A stretch of 6,031 nt of DNA from Tannerella sp. (GTDB taxonomy: Bacteria; Bacteroidota; Bacteroidia; Bacteroidales; Tannerellaceae). Below the pieces are notes generated by a model. That model was not told where the DNA came from. It saw only the letters and a list, made by a program, of their open reading frames with translations, and ran no database searches. The stretch covers positions 1-6,031 of the forward strand of contig JAIRLL010000055.1 of the NCBI GenBank assembly GCA_031259505.1. The letters run 5' to 3'. Made by a program: the position numbers and the translations under genes. Shown here in pieces: positions 1 through 6,031 of the stretch; the first letter of the stretch is position 1, and each line of letters begins with the position of its first letter.

Positions 1-1821
1 GGCGCCAAGATTGGGCGCGAACTGCAGTTCGTGCTGCGCCTGCCGGAAGAAGTGCTCTCGAAGGCGACAGTGACATGGAAGACGCCCGACGGCGGCACGG
101 TCATCAGAGCCACGAAAGACACGCTGACGGCAATGTGGAACATTCCGGGCGAGAAATACGTCAAGGCTGAACTGAGCCTGAACTACGGCCTGCTTACGTG
201 TACGAAGATACTGTCTCTGACGGTGAAGGTGACCGAGCGCGGTCTGGGCTTCTTTGTCGATCAGAACGTATCGGGCGGCGCGGGCGACGGCACCTCATGG
301 GCGGATGCATACCGCACCATAGAGGAAGCGCTGTCGACGGCCACGCAGGGCGACCGGATATGGGTGGCTCGCGGCACGTACCGTCCCGACGCGGTCAAAG
401 GCTCGTTCACGATGACGCAGGACAGCGTGGAAATCTACGGCGGCTTCAACGCGACGGAAGAATATCTCTACGAGCGCAATCCGCAGATGTATCCGACTGT
501 AATGGAAGGCGACGGCCGTCATCCGGTGGTGACGGCAGGGAACTGTGCGGGCATCCGCATAGACGGCTTCACGATAGAGAACGGCGGTTCCGAACAGGGA
601 GCGGGTCTCCTCTTCACGGGCGGTTCGACCGGCACGGTGGCGAACAGCATAATACGGAAGAACGCATCGACGCTTCGGGGCGGCGGTATCTTTGCCACGG
701 CGCCGTGGTACGGCTATGACGGGATGTCGCTGATCAACGTGGAAGTAAGCGGCAACCGTTCGGAGACGGGCGGCGGCATCTACAACGACGGCGGCAGCGT
801 GCTGCTGCTCAACACGACGGTGAGCGGCAACGCCGCCACACGCGCCGGAGGTCTTTATAACGAAGGTGTAGATACGCGTATACTCAACACGATAATCTGG
901 GGCAACGTGGCATCCCAGTATGCAGATGTGGAGAATGCGGGCGGAAATCCGTCCTGGGGCAACAGCCTGATAGGCGGTTCGAACGGCAGCGGCGCCAACT
1001 GGGAAGCCCGTCTGGGCGCCGACCTGGGCGGCAACAGGGACGTGAATCCGCTCTTCCTGTACGGCGGAGTGGAGAACGGCAGCACGCTGCGCGAAGGTAA
1101 CTACCATCTGTCGGCAAACAGTGCGGCAGTGAACAGCGGCAGGAACGCCTACGTGCAGAAGGGCGTCTTCACGCCGTGGAACATCTGGCTGTCCGACCCG
1201 CGCGAATCGCTGCTCGAAGGTCTCCCGATGGATCTGGACTTCCGCGCACGCATAGCGGACGACGACATGGTGGATATGGGCGCATACGAATACAACAGCG
1301 GAGCGCTGGGCCTGCCCATCCTCGAACGCGAGGTAATCATTCCCCACGTGGAAGGGGTCGTGACGTATCCCGTTGCGGGCGTTCACTACGTAACCAGCCG
1401 CGACAACTTCGTCTTCACGGCGACGCCGTCCACGCGCTACGCCGGAGAGCAACTGGTGGTGACGACGTCGCGCACGAACATCCCCGACAGTGAAGGCGTA
1501 AGCATAGTCCCGAACGCGGACGGCAGCTACGAGGTGACGATACATGCGATTCAGGACAGGACGGACGTGTATATCAGCTTCGGCTGGGATCCGAGTTCCG
1601 ACAGCGAATCCGTGACGGGCGACCGGGTATGGTCATACAGGAACGAACTGCACGTGGTGACGCGGGCAGAAGGCAGGACGTTGCGCGTCTACAGCGTGTC
1701 GGGTCAGTTGCTTCAGCAGCAGACGCTGGCAACGGGCGAGACGGTGCTGCCGCTGCCGCAGGGAGTGTATGCAGTGTCGATCGACGACAGCGGGATGATG
1801 CAGAAAGTGATCATCCGGTAG
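1..1821 (+). CDS. Secreted beta-helix surface protein with T9SS-type C-terminal domain (5' partial)
   Basis: The reading frame is open from base 1 (GAKIGRELQF...), so the start lies upstream and the GTG at 31 is probably an internal valine. 606 residues are visible, ending at TAG. Order: Ig/PKD-like strands (about 1-80); a right-handed beta-helix of the pectin-lyase-like 'choice-of-anchor Q' type, opening with FFVDQNVSGG and DGTSWADAYRTIEEAL (about 84-112) and closing with DMGAYEY (425-431). Helix coils carry GGGI/GGL turns and xxSGN/WGN endings; Asn at 221, 252, 277 and 302 gives a period near 25 residues, as in polymorphic outer-membrane-protein repeats. Residues about 440-535 form a small beta module (VIIPHVEGVVTYP...). 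Residues about 540-606 (LRVYSVSGQLL, LPQGVYAVSI, KVIIR end) match T9SS type A sorting domains. Inferred: exported and anchored at or released from the cell surface. No catalytic residues are recognisable; adhesin or glycan-binding roles are guesses. The signal peptide would lie outside the window. Confidence 0.88.
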   Translation, partial: GAKIGRELQFVLRLPEEVLSKATVTWKTPDGGTVIRATKDTLTAMWNIPGEKYVKAELSLNYGLLTCTKILSLTVKVTERGLGFFVDQNVSGGAGDGTSWADAYRTIEEALSTATQGDRIWVARGTYRPDAVKGSFTMTQDSVEIYGGFNATEEYLYERNPQMYPTVMEGDGRHPVVTAGNCAGIRIDGFTIENGGSEQGAGLLFTGGSTGTVANSIIRKNASTLRGGGIFATAPWYGYDGMSLINVEVSGNRSETGGGIYNDGGSVLLLNTTVSGNAATRAGGLYNEGVDTRILNTIIWGNVASQYADVENAGGNPSWGNSLIGGSNGSGANWEARLGADLGGNRDVNPLFLYGGVENGSTLREGNYHLSANSAAVNSGRNAYVQKGVFTPWNIWLSDPRESLLEGLPMDLDFRARIADDDMVDMGAYEYNSGALGLPILEREVIIPHVEGVVTYPVAGVHYVTSRDNFVFTATPSTRYAGEQLVVTTSRTNIPDSEGVSIVPNADGSYEVTIHAIQDRTDVYISFGWDPSSDSESVTGDRVWSYRNELHVVTRAEGRTLRVYSVSGQLLQQQTLATGETVLPLPQGVYAVSIDDSGMMQKVIIR

Positions 1822-1876
1822 ACGGAACGCTCCCGTCCGTTATCCGGGAAACAGTCCGCCGGAGAGCGGAGAGTTG

Positions 1877-1913
1877 AAAAAAAGGCAGACGCACGATTGC
1901 GTCTGCCTTTTTT
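1877..1913. terminator. Rho-independent terminator, probably bidirectional
   Basis: A perfect 10-bp GC-rich stem pairs GGCAGACGCA (1884-1893) with TGCGTCTGCC (1898-1907) around a CGAT loop. It is preceded by seven A (1877-1883) and followed by six T (1908-1913), so the stem can extend by A-T pairs and a U-tract is produced in either direction. It lies 55 bp after the surface-protein stop codon, as expected for plus-strand termination. It could also stop minus-strand transcripts coming from the ATPase gene, although those would first cross the repeat cluster. Confidence 0.92.
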
Positions 1914-1922
1914 CGTTTTGGA

Positions 1923-1984
1923 AATCCGGGTTTGTGCATCATCCCGGATTGCTTCCTGCTTCGTACCTCGCAGTCGCAAAGACG
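1923..1984 (-). repeat. Palindromic repeat, half-unit (minus orientation)
   Basis: The block contains the 19-mer GTGCATCATCCCGGATTGC at 1934-1952, which recurs exactly at 2114-2132. Counting from AATCC at 1923, 26 of 30 bases match the segment at 2103-2132, an offset of 180 bp. It continues into TTCGTACCTCGCA (1960-1972), a diverged reverse complement of the TGCGAGGCACGAAG core seen at 2023-2036. A local 8-bp inverted repeat, AATCCGGG (1923-1930) with CCCGGATT (1943-1950), could form a small hairpin. Compared with the fuller unit at 2075-2155, the outer left half appears to be missing. Confidence 0.75.
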
Positions 1985-2042
1985 GAGATGCCATTGTTGC
2001 AGGCAATGGCGTCCGGCGTCATTGCGAGGCACGAAGCAATCC
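1946..2042. other. Possible long hairpin formed by two opposed repeat halves
   Basis: The arms 1946-1955 and 2033-2042 are perfect 10-bp complements. In an alternative register, 1958-1972 pairs with 2023-2037 at 14 of 15 positions, the exception being wobble-compatible on one strand. Between them lies a perfect 7-bp stem, GCCATTG (1990-1996) with CAATGGC (2004-2010), flanked by GACG/CGTC blocks that could extend it across an internal loop. The pairing is seen in sequence; that it folds in DNA or RNA is inference. Confidence 0.55.
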
Positions 2043-2044
2043 AG
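2018..2044 (+). repeat. Palindromic repeat, half-unit (plus orientation)
   Basis: The segment begins GTCATTGCGAGG and ends GAAGCAATCCAG. From memory, this core matches a short repeat with GTCATTGCGAGG...GCAATCC ends that recurs between genes in many unrelated bacterial genomes; no database was searched. It is the inverted partner of 1946-1972: GAAGCAATCC (2033-2042) is the exact complement of GGATTGCTTC (1946-1955), and 2023-2037 pairs with 1958-1972 at 14 of 15 positions, in a different register. It shares the GTCATT...GCAATCCAG frame with the start of the next unit at 2075. Confidence 0.75.
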
Positions 2045-2074
2045 TGGACTGATAATAAGCAAATAGCGAAACAT

Positions 2075-2155
2075 GTCATTGGTAGGAGCGTAGCGACGTG
2101 GCAATCCAGGCACGTGCATCATCCCGGATTGCCACGCCTGACGGCTCGCAATTGC
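2075..2155. repeat. Near-complete palindromic repeat unit
   Basis: The left half runs from GTCATTGGTAGGAGCG to GCAATCCAG (2075-2109). The right half runs from GGATTGCCACG (2126-2136) to CTCGCAATTGC (2145-2155). The inner arms CGTGGCAATCC (2097-2107) and GGATTGCCACG (2126-2136) are perfect 11-bp complements around an 18-nt loop containing GTGCATCATCCC. The outer arms are complementary but diverged. The unit ends 14 bp before the stop of the minus-strand ATPase gene, so a transcript of that gene's 3' end would carry the hairpin. There is no coding capacity for a mobilising enzyme. It resembles a REP/MITE-like non-autonomous element. Confidence 0.78.
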
Positions 2156-2169
2156 AGGCCGCCGTCCCG

Positions 2170-3510
2170 TCACTGGTGGTGATCGCCAATCCTTGCCGCA
2201 GCGTACAGCGGATAATTTTTCACATACAGGTGGTCGCCGAAGTTTTCAAGCGAGCATCGAATGCCATACGCATATCCTTTTCCGGTCATGAACTGAAGTA
2301 TGCTCTGTCCGACGTTTTTTGCTCCCGGCTTGACTTCGACGGGGATGATCCGTGTCTGGCGCTGTATTACATACTCCACTTCGTCCGAACTTCCCGGCTT
2401 TTCGTTTTGCCAGTAGCATAGTTGCGCGGGACGGTCGGCGGGTACAGCCTTCAGCAGTTCCAGGCCGACGAACAGTTCGGCCAGCGAATTTTTGTTCACA
2501 AGCTCCGGATTTTCGGAAGCGAGAAGCTGACTCAAATCCTGCCGCAATATGCGGTGATATATTCCGGTATCCAGGATCAGGTATTTGCGGAATTTCGCAT
2601 TTGTTTCGGCCGTCAGCGGAAACCCGCTGGCCGACGTGTGCGTCACGGGATAAATAATTCCGGCCAGTTCCAACTGTTTAATGCACTCTTTTATCTGCGA
2701 ATGGTTGGACATACGCGAGGCTTTGGAATAGTTGAACTTGCCTCCCGTTTGATGTACGACGGAGACAAGCACTTCGTGCAGGCGCGTCGCCGGCACACGG
2801 GCTTTGTATTTCTGAAAATCACCATACAGCGCATATATTGCATTGTCCAGTGCCAGTTGGCAGTCCGCCCACGAACCGCCGCCGGCATGTGTGGCAACTA
2901 CTTCCGGCATGCCGCCCGCAATCATGAAGCGTATCAGGAGGCGGACGTATTGCGCGTGTACGGCAGCAGAGCACGGATTCTCGGGCGATATATCCTGCAG
3001 GATGCCGGCCAGTCTGTTCATCCCCACGGCACGCAGATATTCCCCAAACGAAAAGGGATACATCGACAGCGAATGAATGCGCCCGACGCCGAACAGCGGA
3101 AGCTCCTGCAGCGCAAACGACAGCAGCGACCCGGCAGCAATCACGTGCAGTTCGGGACAGTCTTCATAAAAATAGCTCAGCGAGGAAAACGCCGGAAGGC
3201 AAAACTGTATCTCGTCGAGAAACAGCAACGTGCGTCCCGGCGCAACCGGCGTTTTGTATATCAGCGCAAGTTCGCTGCATATCTGCCTTGGCGTCAGTCT
3301 CCGTTTGAAAATCTGCTTTACATTCGTCTTGCAATCATTGTCTTCAAAGTTGATTTCTATAAAATAATCGAACTGCCGCGAGAGTTCCCTCACGGTCGCA
3401 GTTTTCCCTGCCTGCCTTACTCCCTGCAATAAAAGCGGTTTGCGATTTACGGAATTTTTCCATTCCAGCAACACCTTATCTATATCCCGTTTTAAATACC
3501 TTCTGTACAT
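2170..3510 (-). CDS. AAA+ family ATPase, DUF4143-type
   Basis: 446 residues from ATG at 3510. That start is chosen because MYRRYLKRDIDKVLLEWKN is the usual N-terminus of the family; the in-frame extension to 3576 would run back into the threonine aldolase gene. The P-loop GVRQAGKT is at residues 30-37 and Walker B LLFLDEIQ at 95-102, with acidic pair D99-E100. Next come the sensor-like IAAGSLL (124-130), the family block VGRIHSLSMYPFSFGEYL (142-159) and IAGGMPEVV (197-205). The C-terminal DUF4143 part includes DEVEYVI (from 376) and IPVEVKPG, giving E379...E392-x-K394, which resembles a PD-(D/E)XK-like strand pair with Glu at the first acid. It is probably a cytoplasmic ATPase; the cellular role of this widespread family is not established. 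It starts 11 bp after the threonine aldolase stop and is the last gene of the operon. No frameshift is seen. Confidence 0.9.
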   Translation of the reverse strand: MYRRYLKRDIDKVLLEWKNSVNRKPLLLQGVRQAGKTATVRELSRQFDYFIEINFEDNDCKTNVKQIFKRRLTPRQICSELALIYKTPVAPGRTLLFLDEIQFCLPAFSSLSYFYEDCPELHVIAAGSLLSFALQELPLFGVGRIHSLSMYPFSFGEYLRAVGMNRLAGILQDISPENPCSAAVHAQYVRLLIRFMIAGGMPEVVATHAGGGSWADCQLALDNAIYALYGDFQKYKARVPATRLHEVLVSVVHQTGGKFNYSKASRMSNHSQIKECIKQLELAGIIYPVTHTSASGFPLTAETNAKFRKYLILDTGIYHRILRQDLSQLLASENPELVNKNSLAELFVGLELLKAVPADRPAQLCYWQNEKPGSSDEVEYVIQRQTRIIPVEVKPGAKNVGQSILQFMTGKGYAYGIRCSLENFGDHLYVKNYPLYAAARIGDHHQ

Positions 3511-3521
3511 GCATAAACAAT

Positions 3522-4559
3522 TCAGGGCGTAACGGTAGTCCCCAAAATTTCCTTCAGCGTCCGTTCGAGCGCGCAAAGGTCTTCTTCGGTCGTGTCCCAG
3601 GAAGTGACGAAACGGATTTCGCAGGAGGCTTCGTTCCAGTAATAAAAGAAATATTTTTCTTCCAGTTTTTTAGCAGCTTCGGGCGGCATGGTGAAGAACA
3701 GTTGATTGGTCTCCGTTTTCTGTGTCATGCGGATTTGCGGAAATTGCCGGAGTATGGCGAGCAGCCTTTCCGCCATCCGGTTGGCATGTCGCGCATTATG
3801 AAGCCAGAGATCGTGCTCCAGATAAGGTGTGAACTGTGCGGAGAGATAGCGCATCTTCGAGGCAAGCTGGGCAGACTGTTTTCTGAAATATGCCAGATGC
3901 GTGGCTGTTTCGGGTCGGAAAGCGATGACGGCTTCGCCTGCCATCATGCCGTTTTTCGTCCCGCCGAAACTGAGGATATCCACGCCGGCGTCTACCGTCA
4001 ACTGTTTCATTGAGCAGTCGAGTCGTGCGCAGGCATTTGCCAGCCGCGCTCCGTCCATGTGGAGATACATATTGTACTGATGAAGCAGGTCGGCAATGGC
4101 TTTCACCTCGTCGATGGTGTAAATCGTGCCAAGTTCGGTTGCCTGCGAGATATACACGGCTTTCGGACTGGGATGATGGCACACGTCAAAATGTTGCAGA
4201 TAAGGGCGAATAATGTCCGGCGTCAGTTTGCCGCCGGGGGCAGGCGCGGCTATCACCGTAGCGCCCGTCATACGCGCAGGGGCGCCGCATTCGTCCACGT
4301 AGATGTGGGCTGTCTGCGCGCAGATGATGCTGTTGAACGAACGCACCACGGCTTGCAGGGCTACCGAGTTGGCGCCCGTCCCGTTGAAAACGATAAAAGG
4401 CTCGGATTCTTCGCCGAAAACTTCCTTTAACTTGCGCACGGCGGCATCCGTCCACGGATCGCTGCCATAGCCGGGCGCATGGTTGCTGTTGGCGCTGAGG
4501 ATGGCGTCCATAATCAGTGGATGTACGCCCGAATTGTTGTCGCTTGCAAAACTTCTCAT
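3522..4559 (-). CDS. ltaE: Low-specificity L-threonine aldolase (PLP-dependent)
   Basis: 345 residues from ATG at 4559. The in-frame extension upstream overlaps the thioesterase gene and has no family character. It should cleave L-threonine or L-allo-threonine to glycine and acetaldehyde in the cytoplasm. It is a fold-type I PLP enzyme: N-terminal SDNNSG (6-11), cofactor-binding FNGTGAN (58-64), AHIYVDECGAP (84-94) with the histidine expected to stack on PLP, HMDGAR (167-172) with D169 and R172, Schiff-base lysine K202 in SFGGTKNG, and the carboxylate-binding arginine probably R316 in IRFVTSWDTTEED. Length is normal for the family. The GGGMRQ-type segment of E. coli LtaE is replaced by KQSAQLASKMRYLSAQF, so it may belong to the divergent 'threonine aldolase / beta-eliminating lyase' branch and exact substrate choice is uncertain. 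It lies 34 bp after the thioesterase gene and 11 bp before the ATPase gene. Confidence 0.9.
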   Translation of the reverse strand: MRSFASDNNSGVHPLIMDAILSANSNHAPGYGSDPWTDAAVRKLKEVFGEESEPFIVFNGTGANSVALQAVVRSFNSIICAQTAHIYVDECGAPARMTGATVIAAPAPGGKLTPDIIRPYLQHFDVCHHPSPKAVYISQATELGTIYTIDEVKAIADLLHQYNMYLHMDGARLANACARLDCSMKQLTVDAGVDILSFGGTKNGMMAGEAVIAFRPETATHLAYFRKQSAQLASKMRYLSAQFTPYLEHDLWLHNARHANRMAERLLAILRQFPQIRMTQKTETNQLFFTMPPEAAKKLEEKYFFYYWNEASCEIRFVTSWDTTEEDLCALERTLKEILGTTVTP

Positions 4560-4593
4560 TATAAATACTTTATTCTTTTGAATCTTTGAATAG
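4560..4593 (-). other. AT-rich intergenic spacer upstream of threonine aldolase
   Basis: The 34-bp gap is much richer in A and T than its surroundings. It has no GGAGG-like sequence before the ATG at 4559, which is usual for Bacteroidota, where A/T-rich leaders help initiation. A short tandem, TTTGAAT at 4577-4583 and 4585-4591 on the plus strand, is present. I do not see a clear TAnnTTTG promoter element, so co-transcription with the upstream genes is the simplest reading. Confidence 0.4.
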
Positions 4594-5010
4594 TTATTCA
4601 ATCGGGTCGAAAGGCAGCGCCACGTCTTTCCGGTAGCCTGTCCCGTTGAAGGAGGCGACGAGTTCGCCCCGTTCGTTCGTGACGCGCACTTCGCAATTCG
4701 ACAAACGGCTGTGGTTAAACGTTTCGCGCGCTTCGGCATACAGGTATCCCGACTTTTCGGATCTGAATATCTGTATGGAAGAGGTAATAGACAGCGTCAG
4801 TTTCGCATGGCTGTTAGCCGCCACGGCAAAGACAAGGTCTGCCAGCGTAAAGATGGCGCCTCCCTGACACATGCCTCCTCCGTTGAGATGCAGCGGTTTG
4901 ATTTCCATTCGCGCCCGCGCATATCCGTTACCTGCTTCGAGCAGTTCGATGCCGGCCATGGCCGCAAACGCATCGTTTCTGAAAAAATCCCGAATCGTTA
5001 TAACGTCCAT
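4594..5010 (-). CDS. PaaI-type hotdog-fold acyl-CoA thioesterase
   Basis: 138 residues, the usual length for a single-hotdog thioesterase of the PaaI/4HBT class, which hydrolyses acyl- or aryl-CoA thioesters in the cytoplasm. The signature spans [22 protein letters not shown] (41-62, shown here only as the motif span): N43, Q49-G50-G51 and D58 occupy the positions of the N...HGG...D active-site loop and helix. The motif histidine is glutamine here. The following [21 protein letters not shown] matches the strand carrying the typical polar substrate-side residues. The start ATG at 5008-5010 lies inside the end of cysS, overlapping by 13 bp in a different frame, which suggests translational coupling. 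The substrate cannot be predicted, and phenylacetate genes are not seen nearby, so the name paaI is not assigned. Confidence 0.86.
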   Translation of the reverse strand: MDVITIRDFFRNDAFAAMAGIELLEAGNGYARARMEIKPLHLNGGGMCQGGAIFTLADLVFAVAANSHAKLTLSITSSIQIFRSEKSGYLYAEARETFNHSRLSNCEVRVTNERGELVASFNGTGYRKDVALPFDPIE

Positions 5011-6031
5011 TCGAATCCGTCTTTCGTATCTTTTACCGTAAAACCGTAATCCGTCAGTTCGTTGCGTATTTTGTCGGACGTAGCCCAGTCTTTGTTTTGT
5101 TTCGCCTGTAAACGGATATGCAACAGCAGGTCGACGGCTTTTCCGTATGCCTCCCGGCGCTTATCGTCGCCGGCAGCAGAGGATTTCAGTCCGAGGAGGT
5201 CTTCGATGAAAAGGGCGAATGTCGCTTTCAGTTCGTCGAGGTCGGCAGCCGAAAGAGCGGCCTTGCCGTCGGCCACCGTATTGACAGCCTTACTTGCCTC
5301 GAAGAGGTGCGAGATAACGACCGGCGTATTCAGGTCGTCGCACATCGCTTCTTCACATCGCTGGCGAAGTCCCTGTACCTCAATCGACGAAGCATTGGCA
5401 GGCGTCAGTTTTTGCAGCCGCGCATACGTCTCGAACAGGCGCGTCAGTCCCTTCTCGGAAGCCTGCAACGCTTCATTGCTGAAATCGAGCGTACTGCGGT
5501 AATGCGCCTGAAGAATAAAGAAACGGATGGTCATCGGCGCAAACTTTTGCGTTAGCAAGGGATGACTTCCCGCAAAAAATTCTTCCAGCGTAATGGAATT
5601 GCCCAGCGATTTTCCCATCTTTTGTCCGTTGACGGTTATCATGTTGTTGTGCATCCAGTAGCGGACAATGTCGCTGCCCTGCGAAGCCACAGCCTGTGCA
5701 ATCTCACATTCGTGATGCGGAAAGATCAAGTCCATTCCGCCGCCGTGAATATCAAACTGTTCGCCCAGATATTTCCTTCCCATCGCCGTACATTCGCAAT
5801 GCCAGCCGGGGAATCCGTCGCTCCAGGGCGAAGGCCAGCGCATGATATGTTCGGGCTGCGCTTTTTTCCAGAGGGCAAAATCGACGGGATTGCGCTTTTC
5901 TTCCTGCCCGTCGAGTTCGCGCGTCGTATTGACAAGTTCGTCGATATTCCGGTTCGACAGGATACCGTAGCGGTGTTGCCGATTGTATCCGGCCACGTCA
6001 AAATAGACCGATCCGTTGCTTTCATAGGCAT
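4998..6031 (-). CDS. cysS: Cysteinyl-tRNA synthetase (5' partial)
   Basis: 343 C-terminal residues of an enzyme that charges tRNA-Cys in the cytoplasm. The frame is open to the right edge, beginning [16 protein letters not shown], and the GTG at 5996 is an internal valine codon. Roughly 140-150 N-terminal residues, including the HIGH motif and the first zinc cysteine, should lie outside. Visible motifs: [16 protein letters not shown], with the zinc-ligand cysteine most likely the second one (codon 5790-5792); [10 protein letters not shown] with the remaining His/Glu zinc ligands; KMGKSLGN (KMGKS at 5607-5621), the family's KMSKS-loop variant; a DALR-type helical region with [12 protein letters not shown]; and the C-terminal [21 protein letters not shown] segment. 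It ends at TAA 4998-5000, overlapping the thioesterase start. It is the first visible gene of the minus-strand operon; its promoter is outside the window. Confidence 0.97.
   Translation of the reverse strand, partial: AYESNGSVYFDVAGYNRQHRYGILSNRNIDELVNTTRELDGQEEKRNPVDFALWKKAQPEHIMRWPSPWSDGFPGWHCECTAMGRKYLGEQFDIHGGGMDLIFPHHECEIAQAVASQGSDIVRYWMHNNMITVNGQKMGKSLGNSITLEEFFAGSHPLLTQKFAPMTIRFFILQAHYRSTLDFSNEALQASEKGLTRLFETYARLQKLTPANASSIEVQGLRQRCEEAMCDDLNTPVVISHLFEASKAVNTVADGKAALSAADLDELKATFALFIEDLLGLKSSAAGDDKRREAYGKAVDLLLHIRLQAKQNKDWATSDKIRNELTDYGFTVKDTKDGFEWTL

Larger units (their letters stand above)
1822..2169. other. Convergent intergenic region, no gene
   Basis: This 348-bp stretch separates the plus-strand surface protein gene from the minus-strand operon. 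Both flanking genes end into it. It holds a terminator hairpin at 1877-1913 and palindromic repeat units from about 1923 to 2155. Short open frames cross it on both strands, but they translate the repeats (for example peptides containing FVPRND or RRYAPTND). Such peptides are typical of spurious gene calls in this repeat type and are not supported as proteins. I see no tRNA, riboswitch or transposase in it. Confidence 0.8.

Noticed and set aside
295..1545. A 416-codon open frame on the minus strand opposite the surface protein gene
   Set aside because: Its translation is rich in Arg, Val, His and Ala with no recognisable domain, and it lies wholly antisense to a clear beta-helix coding frame. 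Long antisense frames are expected where codons are GC-biased.
1923..2155. CRISPR array
   Set aside because: The units alternate in orientation, spacing is irregular, repeats are diverged, and no cas gene is present.
1811..2182. Short open frames on both strands in the intergenic region
   Set aside because: They translate the terminator and repeat units, giving peptides such as DCFVPRND and RRYAPTND, which are characteristic of miscalled repeat sequence.
2422..3432. A 336-codon plus-strand open frame
   Set aside because: It is antisense to the ATPase gene, whose Walker motifs and family blocks are unambiguous. The plus-strand product shows no family features.
3511..3576. Longer ATPase start overlapping the threonine aldolase gene
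   Set aside because: The extra 22 residues have no family similarity, and the ATG at 3510 gives the standard N-terminus.
4560..4739. Longer threonine aldolase start with 60 extra residues
   Set aside because: The extension reads through the thioesterase gene in another frame and lacks any aldolase character. MRSFASDNNSG is the usual family start.
5607..5621. KMGKS instead of KMSKS in CysS as a defect
   Set aside because: Variation at the third position of this loop is common among Bacteroidota CysS proteins as I recall them, and the surrounding sequence is well conserved.
1..6031. Defence island, prophage, or toxin-antitoxin system
   Set aside because: There are no nucleases with defence context, phage structural genes, integrases or antitoxin-like small genes. 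The ATPase alone does not support such a claim.

Overview
The window looks like chromosome of a Bacteroidales-type Bacteroidota. Three things point there: a surface protein ending in a type IX secretion (T9SS) C-terminal sorting-like module, housekeeping proteins with Bacteroidota-like sequence features (a KMGKS-type CysS, a CQGG-type hotdog thioesterase), and starts without clear Shine-Dalgarno sequences. The base composition is moderately GC-rich. A Tannerellaceae-like oral or gut member would fit, but the genus cannot be fixed from this sequence.

Layout. Positions 1-1821 (+) hold the 3' part of a large secreted protein: an Ig/PKD-like strand region, a right-handed beta-helix ending in a DMGAYEY motif, a small beta module and a T9SS-type C-terminal domain. 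Positions 1822-2169 are non-coding. They contain a strong, nearly symmetrical hairpin terminator (1877-1913) and then a cluster of palindromic repeat units (about 1923-2155) built on a GTCATTGCGAGG...GCAATCC core. From 2170 to the right edge every gene is on the minus strand. In transcription order these are cysS (5' end outside the window), a PaaI-type hotdog thioesterase overlapping cysS by 13 bp, a low-specificity threonine aldolase, and an AAA+ ATPase of the DUF4143 type. Gaps of -13, 34 and 11 bp suggest one transcription unit.

How the parts relate. The plus-strand surface protein gene and the minus-strand operon converge on the 348-bp repeat/terminator region. The operon combines cysteine charging of tRNA, a thioesterase of unknown substrate, PLP-dependent threonine/glycine metabolism and a P-loop ATPase of unknown role. 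No shared pathway is evident, so this looks like a housekeeping operon with the ATPase as an accessory gene at its end.

I found no convincing new multi-gene system, CRISPR array, tRNA, rRNA or transposase. The most interesting non-genic signal is the palindromic repeat cluster. The most interesting protein is the beta-helix surface protein.
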